NCBI GenBank assembly: GCA_964370605.1
Contig: CAYJJX010000003.1
Location: forward strand, 62,001 to 126,000
Source of the DNA: CAYJBH01 sp964370605
GTDB taxonomy: Bacteria; Bacillota; Clostridia; Oscillospirales; Ruminococcaceae
Reading direction: 5' to 3'
Length of the DNA stretch: 64,000 bases
Part shown: in pieces, positions 42,186-50,303 of the stretch
Layout: every line of letters starts with the position of its first letter
Numbering within the stretch: position 1 is the first letter of the stretch
Position numbers and translations under genes: made by a program
The notes under the pieces: generated by a model
Databases searched by the model: none
Told to the model about the DNA's origin: nothing
What the model saw: only the letters and a program-made list of their open reading frames with translations

Positions 42186-43304
42186 TTATTTGTATATAAG
42201 AACCGTTGACGAAGCGGCGATTCCCTCACCTCGTCCGGTAAATCCAAGACCTTCTTGTGTTGTCGCCTTGACCGAAACCTGCTCCTCATCGACTCCGATG
42301 GCGGCGGCAATTTTTTTCACCATTTCGGGAATGAATCGTGCGATCTTAGGGCGTTCGGCAATGACTACGCTATCAATGTTGCCGATGGAATATCCATGTT
42401 GGCGCAGCAGTTTCGCAACTTCGCAGAGGAGCAAAAGACTATCGGCATCACGATATCGCTCGTCGGTGTCTGGGAAATGCTTGCCAATGTCGCCGAGCGC
42501 CGCTGCTCCGAGCAATGCGTCGGATATTGCATGACACAGCACATCTGCATCAGAATGGCCGAGAAGGCCCAACTCGTATTCGATTTTTACGCCGCCGAGT
42601 ATGAGGTCTCGCCCTTCCACGAGTCGGTGCACATCATATCCCTGTCCCACTCTCATCATTATGCCCTCATTGGTCGATACATCTTGTCGGTTTGTGATTT
42701 TCTTGTTCGCAATATCTCCCTTTGTTAGCAGGACACGATGTCCGGCATGTTCCATCACGGAACAATCGTCGGTTGGCAGAAAGTCTACACACTCGCTTGC
42801 GGCGAGCAGATAGTCGTTGCGATAAAAAGTTTGTGGTGTCTGTACGGTCATGAGCAGTTCGCGATTCGGTGTGGAACTTACATATTCACCGTCCGTGATT
42901 TTTACCGTCTCCACTACCGGTAGGGCAGGAGCGGCAATTCTCGCACGAGACATTGCCGATAAGGTTTCGACTATGACTTTTCGTGTGATAAAAGGTCGTG
43001 CCCCATCATGTACCGCGACGATGTCGGTGTTTATCGCCATCACGCCATTTTTAACCGATTCAAATCGAGTGGCACCACCCTGAATCAGTCGCACCGAGAG
43101 ATCGCTGAGTTGTTGTTTAATTTTATCATGATTATCGCCAACTACTATGACAATTTCACTGAAAAAACCACTTTCAAGGAAGGCGCAAACAGAGCGACGG
43201 ATGACTGTTTGTCCATTTAGGTTGAAAAGCATTTTGTCGGAGCCGAAGCGGCTGCCACTGCCTGCCGCTACGATGACGGCGCCGTAAGAAAGGGTGCTAT
43301 TCAT
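42186..43304 (-). CDS. ispDF: Bifunctional IspD-IspF enzyme of the MEP isoprenoid pathway
   Basis: A 372-residue fusion. Residues 1-215 are IspD, MEP cytidylyltransferase: VAAGSGSRFGSDKM nucleotide loop, VHDGARPF and NKKITNRQD. Residues 217-372 are IspF, MEcPP synthase: GQGYDVHRL, GHSDADVLCHAISDALLGAAALGDIGKHFPD with the metal-binding Asp/His, and TTQEGLGFTGRGEGI. One chain therefore supplies two steps, skipping IspE in between. The ATG has GGAGG and overlaps the upstream gene's stop by 8 nt, so translation is coupled. It provides C5 units for all isoprenoids, including any product of the carotenoid-like genes. Confidence 0.94.
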   Translation of the reverse strand: MNSTLSYGAVIVAAGSGSRFGSDKMLFNLNGQTVIRRSVCAFLESGFFSEIVIVVGDNHDKIKQQLSDLSVRLIQGGATRFESVKNGVMAINTDIVAVHDGARPFITRKVIVETLSAMSRARIAAPALPVVETVKITDGEYVSSTPNRELLMTVQTPQTFYRNDYLLAASECVDFLPTDDCSVMEHAGHRVLLTKGDIANKKITNRQDVSTNEGIMMRVGQGYDVHRLVEGRDLILGGVKIEYELGLLGHSDADVLCHAISDALLGAAALGDIGKHFPDTDERYRDADSLLLLCEVAKLLRQHGYSIGNIDSVVIAERPKIARFIPEMVKKIAAAIGVDEEQVSVKATTQEGLGFTGRGEGIAASSTVLIYK

Positions 43305-43644
43305 CGGTTTTCCTCCGTTCTATCCCCGAGATAGCGACGGCAGGGAGGGAGATGATGAGAGCCAACACGGTGGTAGTAGGATCGAAAACCGACAAAAGGA
43401 CGCCAAGTAATACAGCTATGACTATGACGGCAACACGCATAGCATAGAATTTGACCCAACTCTTTGGGTTTTTTATTGCGACAAAGAGGAGTACATCTGC
43501 ACCGATTGCCGCAAAGAGTCCGAGCGCCAGCCCAAGCAAGACCGAAGAGGTGACGGCACCGAGAAAAAAATATATGAGACCGATAAGCAGGACACCAACG
43601 GTGGTGTACGCTATCGCCTTTATAAGTTGTTGCGGCCTATCCAT
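43297..43644 (-). CDS. Small membrane protein upstream of ispDF
   Basis: A 115-residue protein with four predicted membrane helices and a short basic linker (KNPKSWVKFYAMR). No family is recognised with confidence; the layout recalls small ATP-synthase I-like or other four-helix membrane proteins. The ATG at 43644 with TTAGGA is preferred over an in-frame start at 43692. It leads the operon with ispDF, cdaA and cdaR and overlaps ispDF by 8 nt. Confidence 0.6.
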   Translation of the reverse strand: MDRPQQLIKAIAYTTVGVLLIGLIYFFLGAVTSSVLLGLALGLFAAIGADVLLFVAIKNPKSWVKFYAMRVAVIVIAVLLGVLLSVFDPTTTVLALIISLPAVAISGIERRKTDE

Positions 43645-43679
43645 CAAAATCCTAACAAATTGTGTACTATACCATTTTA

Positions 43680-43708
43680 ATTTTAATGCCAAAATCCAAA
43701 AAAGTCAA
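43680..43708 (-). promoter_or_regulatory. Promoter of the ispDF-cdaA-cdaR operon
   Basis: Minus strand: TTGACT (43708-43703), 17-nt spacer, TAAAAT (43685-43680). The rest of 43709-43958 shows no recognisable gene or RNA. Confidence 0.55.
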
Positions 43709-43958
43709 CACTTTAACGGTGATTGTAAGGGATTGTTACCTTTTGGCTGTGTTGAGCTTCATTATGAGAGTCGTAATTGACCGAAAATGCTTGTAATCTC
43801 TCTATGGAAGATTGCCTAAAAGCTAATAGAAAATAGCGAAGAAGGTGCCGCAAAGCGGAATTTATATTTGAAAATCAAAGTTTGCAAGTTTCTGTCCGTT
43901 TTCATTATACAAGTTTCCACCTCTTCACTTTTCACTCTTAGCTAATTTGCGCTATACG

Positions 43959-43999
43959 CAAAACCACCGATCGTACAAAAAGTACAATCGGTGGTTTTG
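43959..43999. terminator. Terminator after rplL
   Basis: CAAAACCACCGAT-c-GTAC pairs with GTAC-a-ATCGGTGGTTTTG around AAAAA (43959-43976 with 43982-43999, one mismatch). It ends the rplJL mRNA on the minus strand, 12 nt from the rplL stop. Confidence 0.8.
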
Positions 44000-44011
44000 A
44001 AAACGATAAAA

Positions 44012-44383
44012 CTATTTGAGTTCGACTTTTGCGCCGGCTTCTTCAAGTTTCTTCTGCATTTCTTCAGCATCAGCCTTGGAAACGCCTTCTTTGATAGCTT
44101 TGGGAGCGTTGTCAACGATCTCCTTGCTCTCTTTCAGGCCAAGACCTGTTGCTTCTTTAACTGCTTTGATAACAGCCATTTTGTTTGCGCCGACTTCAGC
44201 AAGAACTACGTCAAACTCGGATTTCTCCTCTGCTGCCGCACCGCCTGCATCGCCACCGCCCGCCATCATAACGGGAGCTGCTGCCGAAACACCAAATTCT
44301 TCTTCGATTGCCTTAACCAGTTCGTTGAGCTCCAGCACGGTCATGCCTTTGATCTCTTCGATAAATTTTGCAATATCTGCCAT
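44012..44383 (-). CDS. rplL: 50S ribosomal protein L7/L12
   Basis: A 123-residue stalk protein. Residues 1-35 form the dimerisation domain (MADIAKFIEEIKGMTVLELNELV), followed by an Ala/Gly hinge (about 36-55) and the C-terminal factor-binding domain with EFDVVLAEVGANKMAVIKAVKEATGLGLKEAK-like sequence. It recruits translation GTPases. It follows rplJ by 78 nt and ends at a terminator. Nothing unusual. Confidence 0.98.
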   Translation of the reverse strand: MADIAKFIEEIKGMTVLELNELVKAIEEEFGVSAAAPVMMAGGGDAGGAAAEEKSEFDVVLAEVGANKMAVIKAVKEATGLGLKESKEIVDNAPKAIKEGVSKADAEEMQKKLEEAGAKVELK

Positions 44384-44461
44384 TGTAAATTCCTTTCTTC
44401 TCTTTACAGTATAGGGTCGATGCCCTATCTGTCGTTATAAAATGTTCAAGCAACCGAAAAA

Positions 44462-44971
44462 TTATGCGGTCTGCTCTTCTTTTCCTTCCGCAACACGGGA
44501 CAGAGCGACTGCAAGTCCGCGTACGTTGCCGGAAAGTGCACTGCAAAGCATGGAGAGCAGTTGCTCTCTGCCCGGCATTTTTGCCATGGCGGCAACGGTA
44601 GCGGCGTCAACCGCTTTACCTTCCATGAATCCACCCTTGATGGCGAATTCACCTTTGGAATCGTCGCTGTACTTTTGAAGGATCTTTGATACTGCAATAG
44701 CATCACCCTCAGAGGTAGCAAGAGCGGTAGACTCCTTGAGACACTCGGTCAGGCTCTCGTAGGGAGTGCCTTTGAGTGCCAGGGTCAGCATGGTGTTTTT
44801 AACTACACCGTACTTTACACCGGCCTCGCGCAGTTCGCGACGAAGGTTTGTGTCATCTTCAACGGTGATACCCTGATAGTTGACCAAAACGCCCGACTCG
44901 GATGACATGATCATGGCATTCATATCAGCAACCAGTTGTTTTTTTGCATTTAGTGTTTTTTCACTTGGCAT
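44462..44971 (-). CDS. rplJ: 50S ribosomal protein L10
   Basis: A 169-residue protein that anchors the L7/L12 stalk to 23S rRNA. It shows the L10 features SGVLVNYQGITVED, LRRELREAGVKYGVVKNTM and a C-terminal helix for L12 dimers. The start is the ATG with AAAGGAGAA at 44971; the in-frame start 18 nt upstream overlaps that site. A hairpin with a T-run in the 200-nt leader suggests control by attenuation or by L10 itself, as in other bacteria. Confidence 0.97.
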   Translation of the reverse strand: MPSEKTLNAKKQLVADMNAMIMSSESGVLVNYQGITVEDDTNLRRELREAGVKYGVVKNTMLTLALKGTPYESLTECLKESTALATSEGDAIAVSKILQKYSDDSKGEFAIKGGFMEGKAVDAATVAAMAKMPGREQLLSMLCSALSGNVRGLAVALSRVAEGKEEQTA

Positions 44972-45041
44972 GTTTAATTCTCCTTTCATAGATTTTTTGT
45001 GTCAAGAGACACATGCCGTTTGAATTAGTTCCAATCGGCAA

Positions 45042-45084
45042 CCCGAAAAATCGGGAAAACCTCTCTCCAAAACAAGGAGAGAGG
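45042..45084 (-). terminator. Hairpins in the rplJ leader (possible L10 attenuator)
   Basis: CCTCTCTCC/GGAGAGAGG (45060-45084) followed by TTTT and then CCCGA/TCGGG (45042-45055), on the minus strand between rplA and rplJ. It resembles a partial terminator that would set the rplJL level relative to rplKA. The upstream part (GCCTCGTGAGGAG) may belong to an L10-binding leader, but I cannot match the full known motif. Confidence 0.5.
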
Positions 45085-45190
45085 CATAAAATTTAAGCCT
45101 TTATCTCCTCACGAGGCGTGCTTTCACACTTACGCAATCAGATTGCACCCCGGTCTTTGGATTGGGAAGGTTTTTATGAGGATGTGGGTC

Positions 45191-45886
45191 TTATACTCCG
45201 TATTTGGAGGTGGTGAGATATACGCCGGGACCCATGGTGGACGCAACCGAAGCGGATTTGAAGTATTGACCTTTTGCAGCGGACGGCTTTGCTTTTGCAA
45301 CTGCCTCCATTACAACTTCGAGGTTCTCGGTCAACTTTTGAGCGCCGAAACTGCTCTTTCCGATCGGCACGTGGATGATGTTTGCCTTGTCAAGACGGTA
45401 CTCGATCTTACCGGCCTTTGCTTCGGTAACGGCCTTGCCAACGTCGGGGGTAACGGTTCCTGCCTTCGGGTTCGGCATCAGACCACGGGGGCCGAGAACC
45501 TTACCGAGACGGCCTACGAGACCCATCATGTCGGGAGTGGTAACAAGAACGTCGAAATCGACGAAACCTTCGTTTTGAATTTTTGCAACGATATCGTCGT
45601 CACCGACCATCATTGCGCCTGCCTCTGCGGCAGCTTTAGCAGCCTCGCCTTTAGCAATAGCAATTACACGAACGTCTTTACCGGTACCGTGTGGTAGAAC
45701 GACTGCGCCTCTGACCTGTTGGTCGGCATGGCGGCTGTCGACGCCAAGACGGATATGGAGCTCAACAGTCTCGTCAAACTTTGCCTTTGAGGTTTTGCAG
45801 ACGAGGTCTAATGCCTCCTCGTTTTCATATTGTTTGCCACGCTCGATCAGCTTGGCACTCTCGTTATATTTTTTACCGTGTTTCAT
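45191..45886 (-). CDS. rplA: 50S ribosomal protein L1
   Basis: A 231-residue rRNA-binding protein of the L1 stalk. FDETVELHIRLGVD, GAVVLPHGTGK, and the signature PDMMGLVGRLGKVLGPRGLMPNPKAGTV are present. L1 often represses its own operon by binding mRNA. An AGGAAGG site precedes the ATG. The 85-nt gap to rplK holds two small palindromes (GGCTAA/TTAGCC and GGTTAA/TTAACC). Confidence 0.98.
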   Translation of the reverse strand: MKHGKKYNESAKLIERGKQYENEEALDLVCKTSKAKFDETVELHIRLGVDSRHADQQVRGAVVLPHGTGKDVRVIAIAKGEAAKAAAEAGAMMVGDDDIVAKIQNEGFVDFDVLVTTPDMMGLVGRLGKVLGPRGLMPNPKAGTVTPDVGKAVTEAKAGKIEYRLDKANIIHVPIGKSSFGAQKLTENLEVVMEAVAKAKPSAAKGQYFKSASVASTMGPGVYLTTSKYGV

Positions 45887-45971
45887 TTATAATCCTTCCT
45901 GTGGTTATATCGGAAAATTCCTCCCACCAAAATTGTTATTTGTTAATCGGCTAATGTTAGCCGCGGTTAAA

Positions 45972-46397
45972 TTAACCCTCGACCGTGATGCCCATGCTGC
46001 GAGCGGTACCGGCTATCATAGAAACAGCGGTATCAAGGTTTGCGGCATTGAGATCCTTCATTTTTGTGTTTGCAATCTCTTCCAGCTGTGCACGTGTGAT
46101 GCTTCCAACCTTTGTGCGGTTCGGAACACCACTGCCACTCTCCAGTCCAACCGCTTTTTTGATAAGTACGGCTGCAGGAGGGGTTTTGGTTACAAAGCTG
46201 AAGCTGTGGTCGGCATAGACGGTAATAACAACCGGGATTATGAGACCCATGTCTTTTTGTGTGCGCTCGTTAAATTCTTTTGTGAATGCCATGATATTAA
46301 CGCCATGTTGACCCAGTGCAGGACCTACAGGCGGTGCCGGCGTAGCTTTACCTGCCGGGATTTGAAGCTTAATATAGCCTATCACCTTTTGTGCCAT
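45972..46397 (-). CDS. rplK: 50S ribosomal protein L11
   Basis: A 141-residue protein of the GTPase centre. KLQIPAGKATPAPPVGPALGQHGVNIM and the C-terminal rRNA-binding part ending in AGTARSMGITVEG are characteristic. A TTAGGAG site precedes the ATG. It follows nusG by 40 nt in the classical secE-nusG-rplKA-rplJL order. Confidence 0.98.
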   Translation of the reverse strand: MAQKVIGYIKLQIPAGKATPAPPVGPALGQHGVNIMAFTKEFNERTQKDMGLIIPVVITVYADHSFSFVTKTPPAAVLIKKAVGLESGSGVPNRTKVGSITRAQLEEIANTKMKDLNAANLDTAVSMIAGTARSMGITVEG

Positions 46398-46437
46398 TAT
46401 CTTATTTCTCCTAATCTTTTCATTATTTTATTATAAA

Positions 46438-46956
46438 CTATACAGGTTTAACCTGCGAAAGGCTGAGTTCTGCGGGAGTCTGTCTTCCGAACATCGAGAT
46501 GGTAACCTTAACCTTGCGGTGTTCGAGATCAATCTCGTCCACTGTGCCGACAAAGCCTTCCATCGGTCCGATGGCAGTAACCTCAACACTGTCGCCGACT
46601 TTGTAGTCGACCGCTGTCTCGAGATTGTCAATGCACAGTTGATCAACTTCAGTCTTGGAAAGCGGAACCGGTTTTGATCCGGGGCCGACAAATCCGGTGA
46701 CTCCACGTGTGTTCCGAACAATATACCATGAATCGTCGGTCATAATCATCTTGACGAGTACGTAGCTCGGAAACAGTTTACGCTCAACCTGCTTTTCTTT
46801 TCCGTCTTTCACCTCGGTCATCATTGCTGTAGGGACTCGAACTTCTTCTATCATACTGCCGAGACGGCGGTTTTCAATGATAGTTTCAAGGCTCTGAGCC
46901 ACCTTGTTTTCATAACCGGAATAGGTGTGTACGACATACCATTGTGCTTCGTCCAT
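46438..46956 (-). CDS. nusG: Transcription termination/antitermination factor NusG
   Basis: A 172-residue protein with an N-terminal NGN domain (WYVVHTYSGYENKVAQSLE, then FPSYVLVKMIMTDDSWYIVRNT and GVTGFVGPG) and a C-terminal KOW domain (YKVGDSVEVTAIGPMEGFVGTVDEID). It binds RNA polymerase and couples it to the ribosome or Rho. It lies between secE and rplK. Length is typical for Bacillota. Confidence 0.97.
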   Translation of the reverse strand: MDEAQWYVVHTYSGYENKVAQSLETIIENRRLGSMIEEVRVPTAMMTEVKDGKEKQVERKLFPSYVLVKMIMTDDSWYIVRNTRGVTGFVGPGSKPVPLSKTEVDQLCIDNLETAVDYKVGDSVEVTAIGPMEGFVGTVDEIDLEHRKVKVTISMFGRQTPAELSLSQVKPV

Positions 46957-47005
46957 TACTGTAAACTTTCCTTTCTTCTTTCATATTGTCGATCCGACTA
47001 TTGTT

Positions 47006-47260
47006 TTAGAAGGGCAGTTCACCCAGCAATGCAAGATCCAGTAAGATCATCATCAAAGTGTCGACACCGAATAAAAATATTCCGACGACAACCATAACGC
47101 TCAACACGATGGCAGAGTTTCGAATAACCTGTTTGCGCGAAGGCCAAACAACCTTCTTCAGTTCACTCTTGACATCGGCAAAGAATTTGCCTATCCGTTT
47201 AAAAAAACCTTTTGCGTTTGCAAGAAAACCTGGTTTTTTTGCAGTTTGTTTTTCGCTCAT
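47006..47260 (-). CDS. secE: Preprotein translocase subunit SecE
   Basis: An 84-residue single-helix SecE. The amphipathic segment FFADVKSELKKVVWPSRKQVIRNS is the family hallmark, followed by one membrane helix (about 50-72). It clamps SecY in the membrane translocon. It starts 11 nt after the rpmG stop and precedes nusG. Confidence 0.95.
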   Translation of the reverse strand: MSEKQTAKKPGFLANAKGFFKRIGKFFADVKSELKKVVWPSRKQVIRNSAIVLSVMVVVGIFLFGVDTLMMILLDLALLGELPF

Positions 47261-47271
47261 TCCGTTACTCC

Positions 47272-47421
47272 CTATTTTGTTTCACGGTGTATCGTGTGCT
47301 TTTTGCAGAAGCGGCAATGCTTTTTTTGCTCCAACCTATCAGGGGTGTTTTTTTTGTTTTTCATGCTGTTGTAGTTGCGCTGCTTGCACTCGGTGCACGC
47401 GAGGGTGATCTTTACTCTCAT
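47272..47421 (-). CDS. rpmG: 50S ribosomal protein L33, zinc-ribbon form
   Basis: A 49-residue protein: MRVKITLACTECKQRNYN at the start, then LEQKKHCRFCKKHTIH. Four cysteines in two CxxC pairs (9/12 and 36/39) mark the zinc-binding form. An AGGAG site precedes the ATG. It heads the rpmG-secE-nusG-rplK-rplA-rplJ-rplL cluster, the common order in Bacillota. Confidence 0.96.
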   Translation of the reverse strand: MRVKITLACTECKQRNYNSMKNKKNTPDRLEQKKHCRFCKKHTIHRETK

Positions 47422-47528
47422 TTTTTCTCCTTTTCTTTAACGGTTATGCATCGCCAAAAAGGCAAACCTTCCGGAAATGCGACTCCTCCCTCTCGAATAC
47501 TCCACTGTCGATAGTTTTTAGGCACACC

Positions 47529-47586
47529 CAAAAAAACCACCCGCGGAAGAGAGGTAGAATAACTATACCACATTTCTTCGCGGGTG
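47529..47586 (-). terminator. Terminator hairpin that encloses the rpmG promoter
   Basis: On the minus strand CACCCGCG-AAGA pairs with TCTT-c-CGCGGGTG (47538-47550 with 47575-47586) and is followed by seven T residues. The loop contains the -10 box. RNA begun at the internal promoter lacks the upstream arm, so only read-through from the YhfC gene could form the hairpin. Confidence 0.7.
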
Positions 47587-47590
47587 TCAA
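47562..47590 (-). promoter_or_regulatory. Consensus promoter of the rpmG-secE-nusG-ribosomal protein operon
   Basis: Minus strand: TTGACA (47590-47585), 17-nt spacer, TATAGT (47567-47562) with TG one base ahead. The -35 overlaps the first arm of the terminator stem. The leader to rpmG is about 130 nt. Confidence 0.8.
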
Positions 47591-47655
47591 TCATTATTTT
47601 ATTTTTTCGCTTTGTTAAAGGGCGAAACAGAGAGTCAAACCATCATTTATCGACC

Positions 47656-48492
47656 TCAATAGCCTTCACGCAAAGCAACGCTTGCCTCATCGGGTGGGAC
47701 TTCGTCTACATCGAATTTGTCTTTGATTTTGACAATGACTACTGCCGAGGCGACAGCGCAGGCAAGAATGAACAGCTCGACAAGATAGACCGAAATTCCA
47801 AGATTGTTCAGCATGACGCCTGCAAAGTCAAATAGGGTGTGTGAGACCATGACGATGCCGATGCTGTGCCAGAGCTTGCCTTTCATATATCCGAGGCAGA
47901 TTATGAGCGACATTGCGATATGGAAAACGACGACAAATGCTCGTTCAAATCCTGCAAGCAAGAACAGTGCAGGGTCGGTTTCCGCAAAGGTGGCAACAAC
48001 GCTTTGCGCCGCCGATTCAGCACCAAGCAGTCCTGCGAGTGCGGTGAGTCCTCCCGTGTTATACATGAAAACTACCACAAGGTTACTGATATAGCTGAAA
48101 CCAATGAGATAAAGCGCTTCGATAGCACCATGGCCGTAACCGGCGCCAAGCCCGAACTTATAGCTGAGTTTCTTTCTCATTAAATAGAACACTCCGACTC
48201 GTCCCGCCGTCTCAAACAATGCGGCGGTAAAGGCGAGAAACAAAAAGTACAGCTCGGCATTCGAATTTGCAAACTCCACGAATTCCGGAATTGTGGAAAG
48301 CAGCTGCAGGCCGGGTATGCGAATGACGATCTGCGGCAGATAAAATCCGGTTATTCCAACCAAAATTGCCGGCAAAATCCCATTGTATTTTTTCGACAGC
48401 ACGATCACACCGACGAAAGGGCCGATGACTGTAATCAGTAAAGTTATGACTATAAATATAACAGTCGTGCTTGGTATTACTGATGCCATCAT
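47656..48492 (-). CDS. YhfC family intramembrane metalloprotease-like protein
   Basis: A 278-residue polytopic membrane protein of the YhfC family. Conserved polar residues within helices are seen in ALFETAGRV, GYGHGAIEALYLIGF and SHTLFDFAG, in line with a membrane metalloprotease fold; activity has not been shown for most members. The C-terminus is a short acidic cytoplasmic tail. The ATG overlaps the stop of the upstream YbjQ gene (ATGATGG), so translation is coupled. Function here is unknown. Confidence 0.75.
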   Translation of the reverse strand: MMASVIPSTTVIFIVITLLITVIGPFVGVIVLSKKYNGILPAILVGITGFYLPQIVIRIPGLQLLSTIPEFVEFANSNAELYFLFLAFTAALFETAGRVGVFYLMRKKLSYKFGLGAGYGHGAIEALYLIGFSYISNLVVVFMYNTGGLTALAGLLGAESAAQSVVATFAETDPALFLLAGFERAFVVVFHIAMSLIICLGYMKGKLWHSIGIVMVSHTLFDFAGVMLNNLGISVYLVELFILACAVASAVVIVKIKDKFDVDEVPPDEASVALREGY

Positions 48493-48800
48493 ACGAATTT
48501 TACCGCAGTGCCGTATGCCATAACCTCTGCGGCACCAGCCATAACAGAAGCAGATGAGTAACGAAGAGTGATAACTGCATCTGCGCCAAGTGCGGTTGCG
48601 TCGTCTACCATTCTTTTAGTAGCGTGGGCTCGCGCCTCGTTCATCATTTCGGTATAACCTGTAAGCTCGCCGCCAACGAGTGTTTTGAAGCTGGCACCGA
48701 TATCACGACCGATGTTTTTCGAGTGAACGGTAGAGCCTTTCACCAGACCGAGTATTTCAAGGTTTTTGCCGGGGATTGTTTCTGTAGTTGTTAGAATCAT
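48489..48800 (-). CDS. YbjQ family (UPF0145) protein
   Basis: A 103-residue protein of the YbjQ/UPF0145 family, sometimes called heavy-metal-binding domain. Typical features are TTETIPGKNLEILGLVKGSTV, RARxA-like NEARAHATKRMVDDATALGADAVITLRY, and the pentameric ring fold predicted for relatives. No metal ligands are obvious, so metal binding is unproven. It overlaps the YhfC gene and leads that two-gene unit. The upstream gap 48801-49022 is AT-rich and has no clear gene. Confidence 0.88.
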   Translation of the reverse strand: MILTTTETIPGKNLEILGLVKGSTVHSKNIGRDIGASFKTLVGGELTGYTEMMNEARAHATKRMVDDATALGADAVITLRYSSASVMAGAAEVMAYGTAVKFV

Positions 48801-49022
48801 GATGCCCTCTTTCTTGATTGTTGTGTTATTCTTTCTTTACCATACGATGACAAAGTTTCAACGCGCTTGACCCGAAAAGTTTAATTTAGAATTTAAAAAA
48901 AGGTTATTGTTTCAAGTTTGCTTTCAGTTCGATTGCATTACTGTCACTTAAAGTAAATTATATCACTACAGGTCGGGATAAGCAACAGCAAATTTATATC
49001 AAATAGTATCCTGCGACAGCTA

Positions 49023-50300
49023 TTATTCCGTCTCGACAGCCTCATACAGTCCTGCCGTGCCGTCGAAGGTGACCATTGGATCCATAGCATAGCGATCGAT
49101 TTGGAGCTGATAGTGCAGATGGCTTCCGGTGGAAAAACCTGTGGTGCCCATGTCGGCGATGTGTTGTCCTTTTTCAACTATGTCACCCGCCTCGACATGC
49201 AGTTCGTTCAGATGGAAAAGGTAGGCCTTCAAACCGCCACCATAGTCAAGCACGATGGTATATCCCGAAAGTTGCAAAAACTCGGCGAATTCAACCTTTG
49301 CATGGTTTGGCGCTATGACCGGTGTCCCGATTGGAGCGGCAATGTCGGTACCGCCGTGATAGCCACTAAATTCACCGTTGATGTATCGGATCATACCATA
49401 TTCGCTGGAATATCGTCCCTCGGCAGGTATCAGAAACTCCCCTTCCCAGTAGCGGTTTTCGTCTTTTGTATCGTAGAGAGGATATATTTTTTCACGATAT
49501 TCCGCATTTGCGGCGGCACTGTCACCCAGCGCGGAGGTCGAGGAATCCATAGTGAAACTTTGCACCTCAAAATCCTGTGCACCGACATTTATGGTCAATT
49601 TCTCTACCACGTCACCCAATGTTACGGTGACGGAATAACTCCCCGGCTCCACAAGATATCCGGTCGGGATGATCGCAGAATATACACCGTCCATCTCGGT
49701 GAAAAGTGTGCTGCCGAGTTCGCTCTCAATCTGCGGAATTATGCCATCTTGCAGATTGTGAACATAGACCGAAACACTGTCTCCTTGCAGAATATCGGTA
49801 GAAGAAATATTTACCGACATCGGGGGCGGTGGGAGTAGGAGGTTGTACTCAAAGTAGCCGATAAAGACACCACTTCCAAGTTCCGGATCGCTTTTTGTGA
49901 GGGTGACTTTGTAGCTATAGACCCCTTCTTCGGTCAATTCATATGCAAAAACCTCGTTCGGATCACCCGAGATAAGCTCCGTGCCACCAAATGATAATGT
50001 AAGATGAGCCGACTCGACGTCGGCGGTGAGGCCGTACTCCAGTGGTTCACCCTCGCCTTCAAATGTTTGAAGCGGACGGTCGTAATTGACGGCTACAGTT
50101 TTCCCCTCGTCACGGAATAAAACAGGATAGACCCATTCCATCGAGCTGTACTCGATGCCGATTCCATCAACCGAAATCATGGGTGGGGTCGGGGTTTCTT
50201 CGCCGATTGAATCATAATAATCTAAGTACAAGAAGTAGCCACCTGCAGCGGCGGCTACTACTGATAATAATGCAAATAATAAAATAACAATCTTTTTCAA
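49023..50300 (-). CDS. M23 family murein metallopeptidase, membrane anchored
   Basis: A 425-residue LytM-type endopeptidase. One N-terminal helix (about 4-25) anchors it; an N-domain (about 35-150) resembles the protein at 30387-30866; an Ig-like domain (about 155-240) follows; the catalytic domain (about 320-415) has YHGGTDIAAPIG with the zinc His and Asp, HLNELHV and GSHLHYQL with the HxH. All catalytic ligands are intact, so it should cut peptidoglycan cross-bridges outside the membrane. A TTG start, 3 nt after the stop of the degenerate Fe-S gene and using GAGGA inside it, indicates translational coupling to the molybdenum-hydroxylase-like operon. Confidence 0.9.
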   Translation of the reverse strand: MKKIVILLFALLSVVAAAAGGYFLYLDYYDSIGEETPTPPMISVDGIGIEYSSMEWVYPVLFRDEGKTVAVNYDRPLQTFEGEGEPLEYGLTADVESAHLTLSFGGTELISGDPNEVFAYELTEEGVYSYKVTLTKSDPELGSGVFIGYFEYNLLLPPPPMSVNISSTDILQGDSVSVYVHNLQDGIIPQIESELGSTLFTEMDGVYSAIIPTGYLVEPGSYSVTVTLGDVVEKLTINVGAQDFEVQSFTMDSSTSALGDSAAANAEYREKIYPLYDTKDENRYWEGEFLIPAEGRYSSEYGMIRYINGEFSGYHGGTDIAAPIGTPVIAPNHAKVEFAEFLQLSGYTIVLDYGGGLKAYLFHLNELHVEAGDIVEKGQHIADMGTTGFSTGSHLHYQLQIDRYAMDPMVTFDGTAGLYEAVETE

Positions 50301-50303
50301 GAA

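Noticed and set aside
43709..43958. Possible gene or repeat in the gap before rplL, with GTGAAAAGTGAAG-like text also seen near 6830
   Set aside because: The similarity is short and low-complexity; no inverted ends or ORF support a mobile element.
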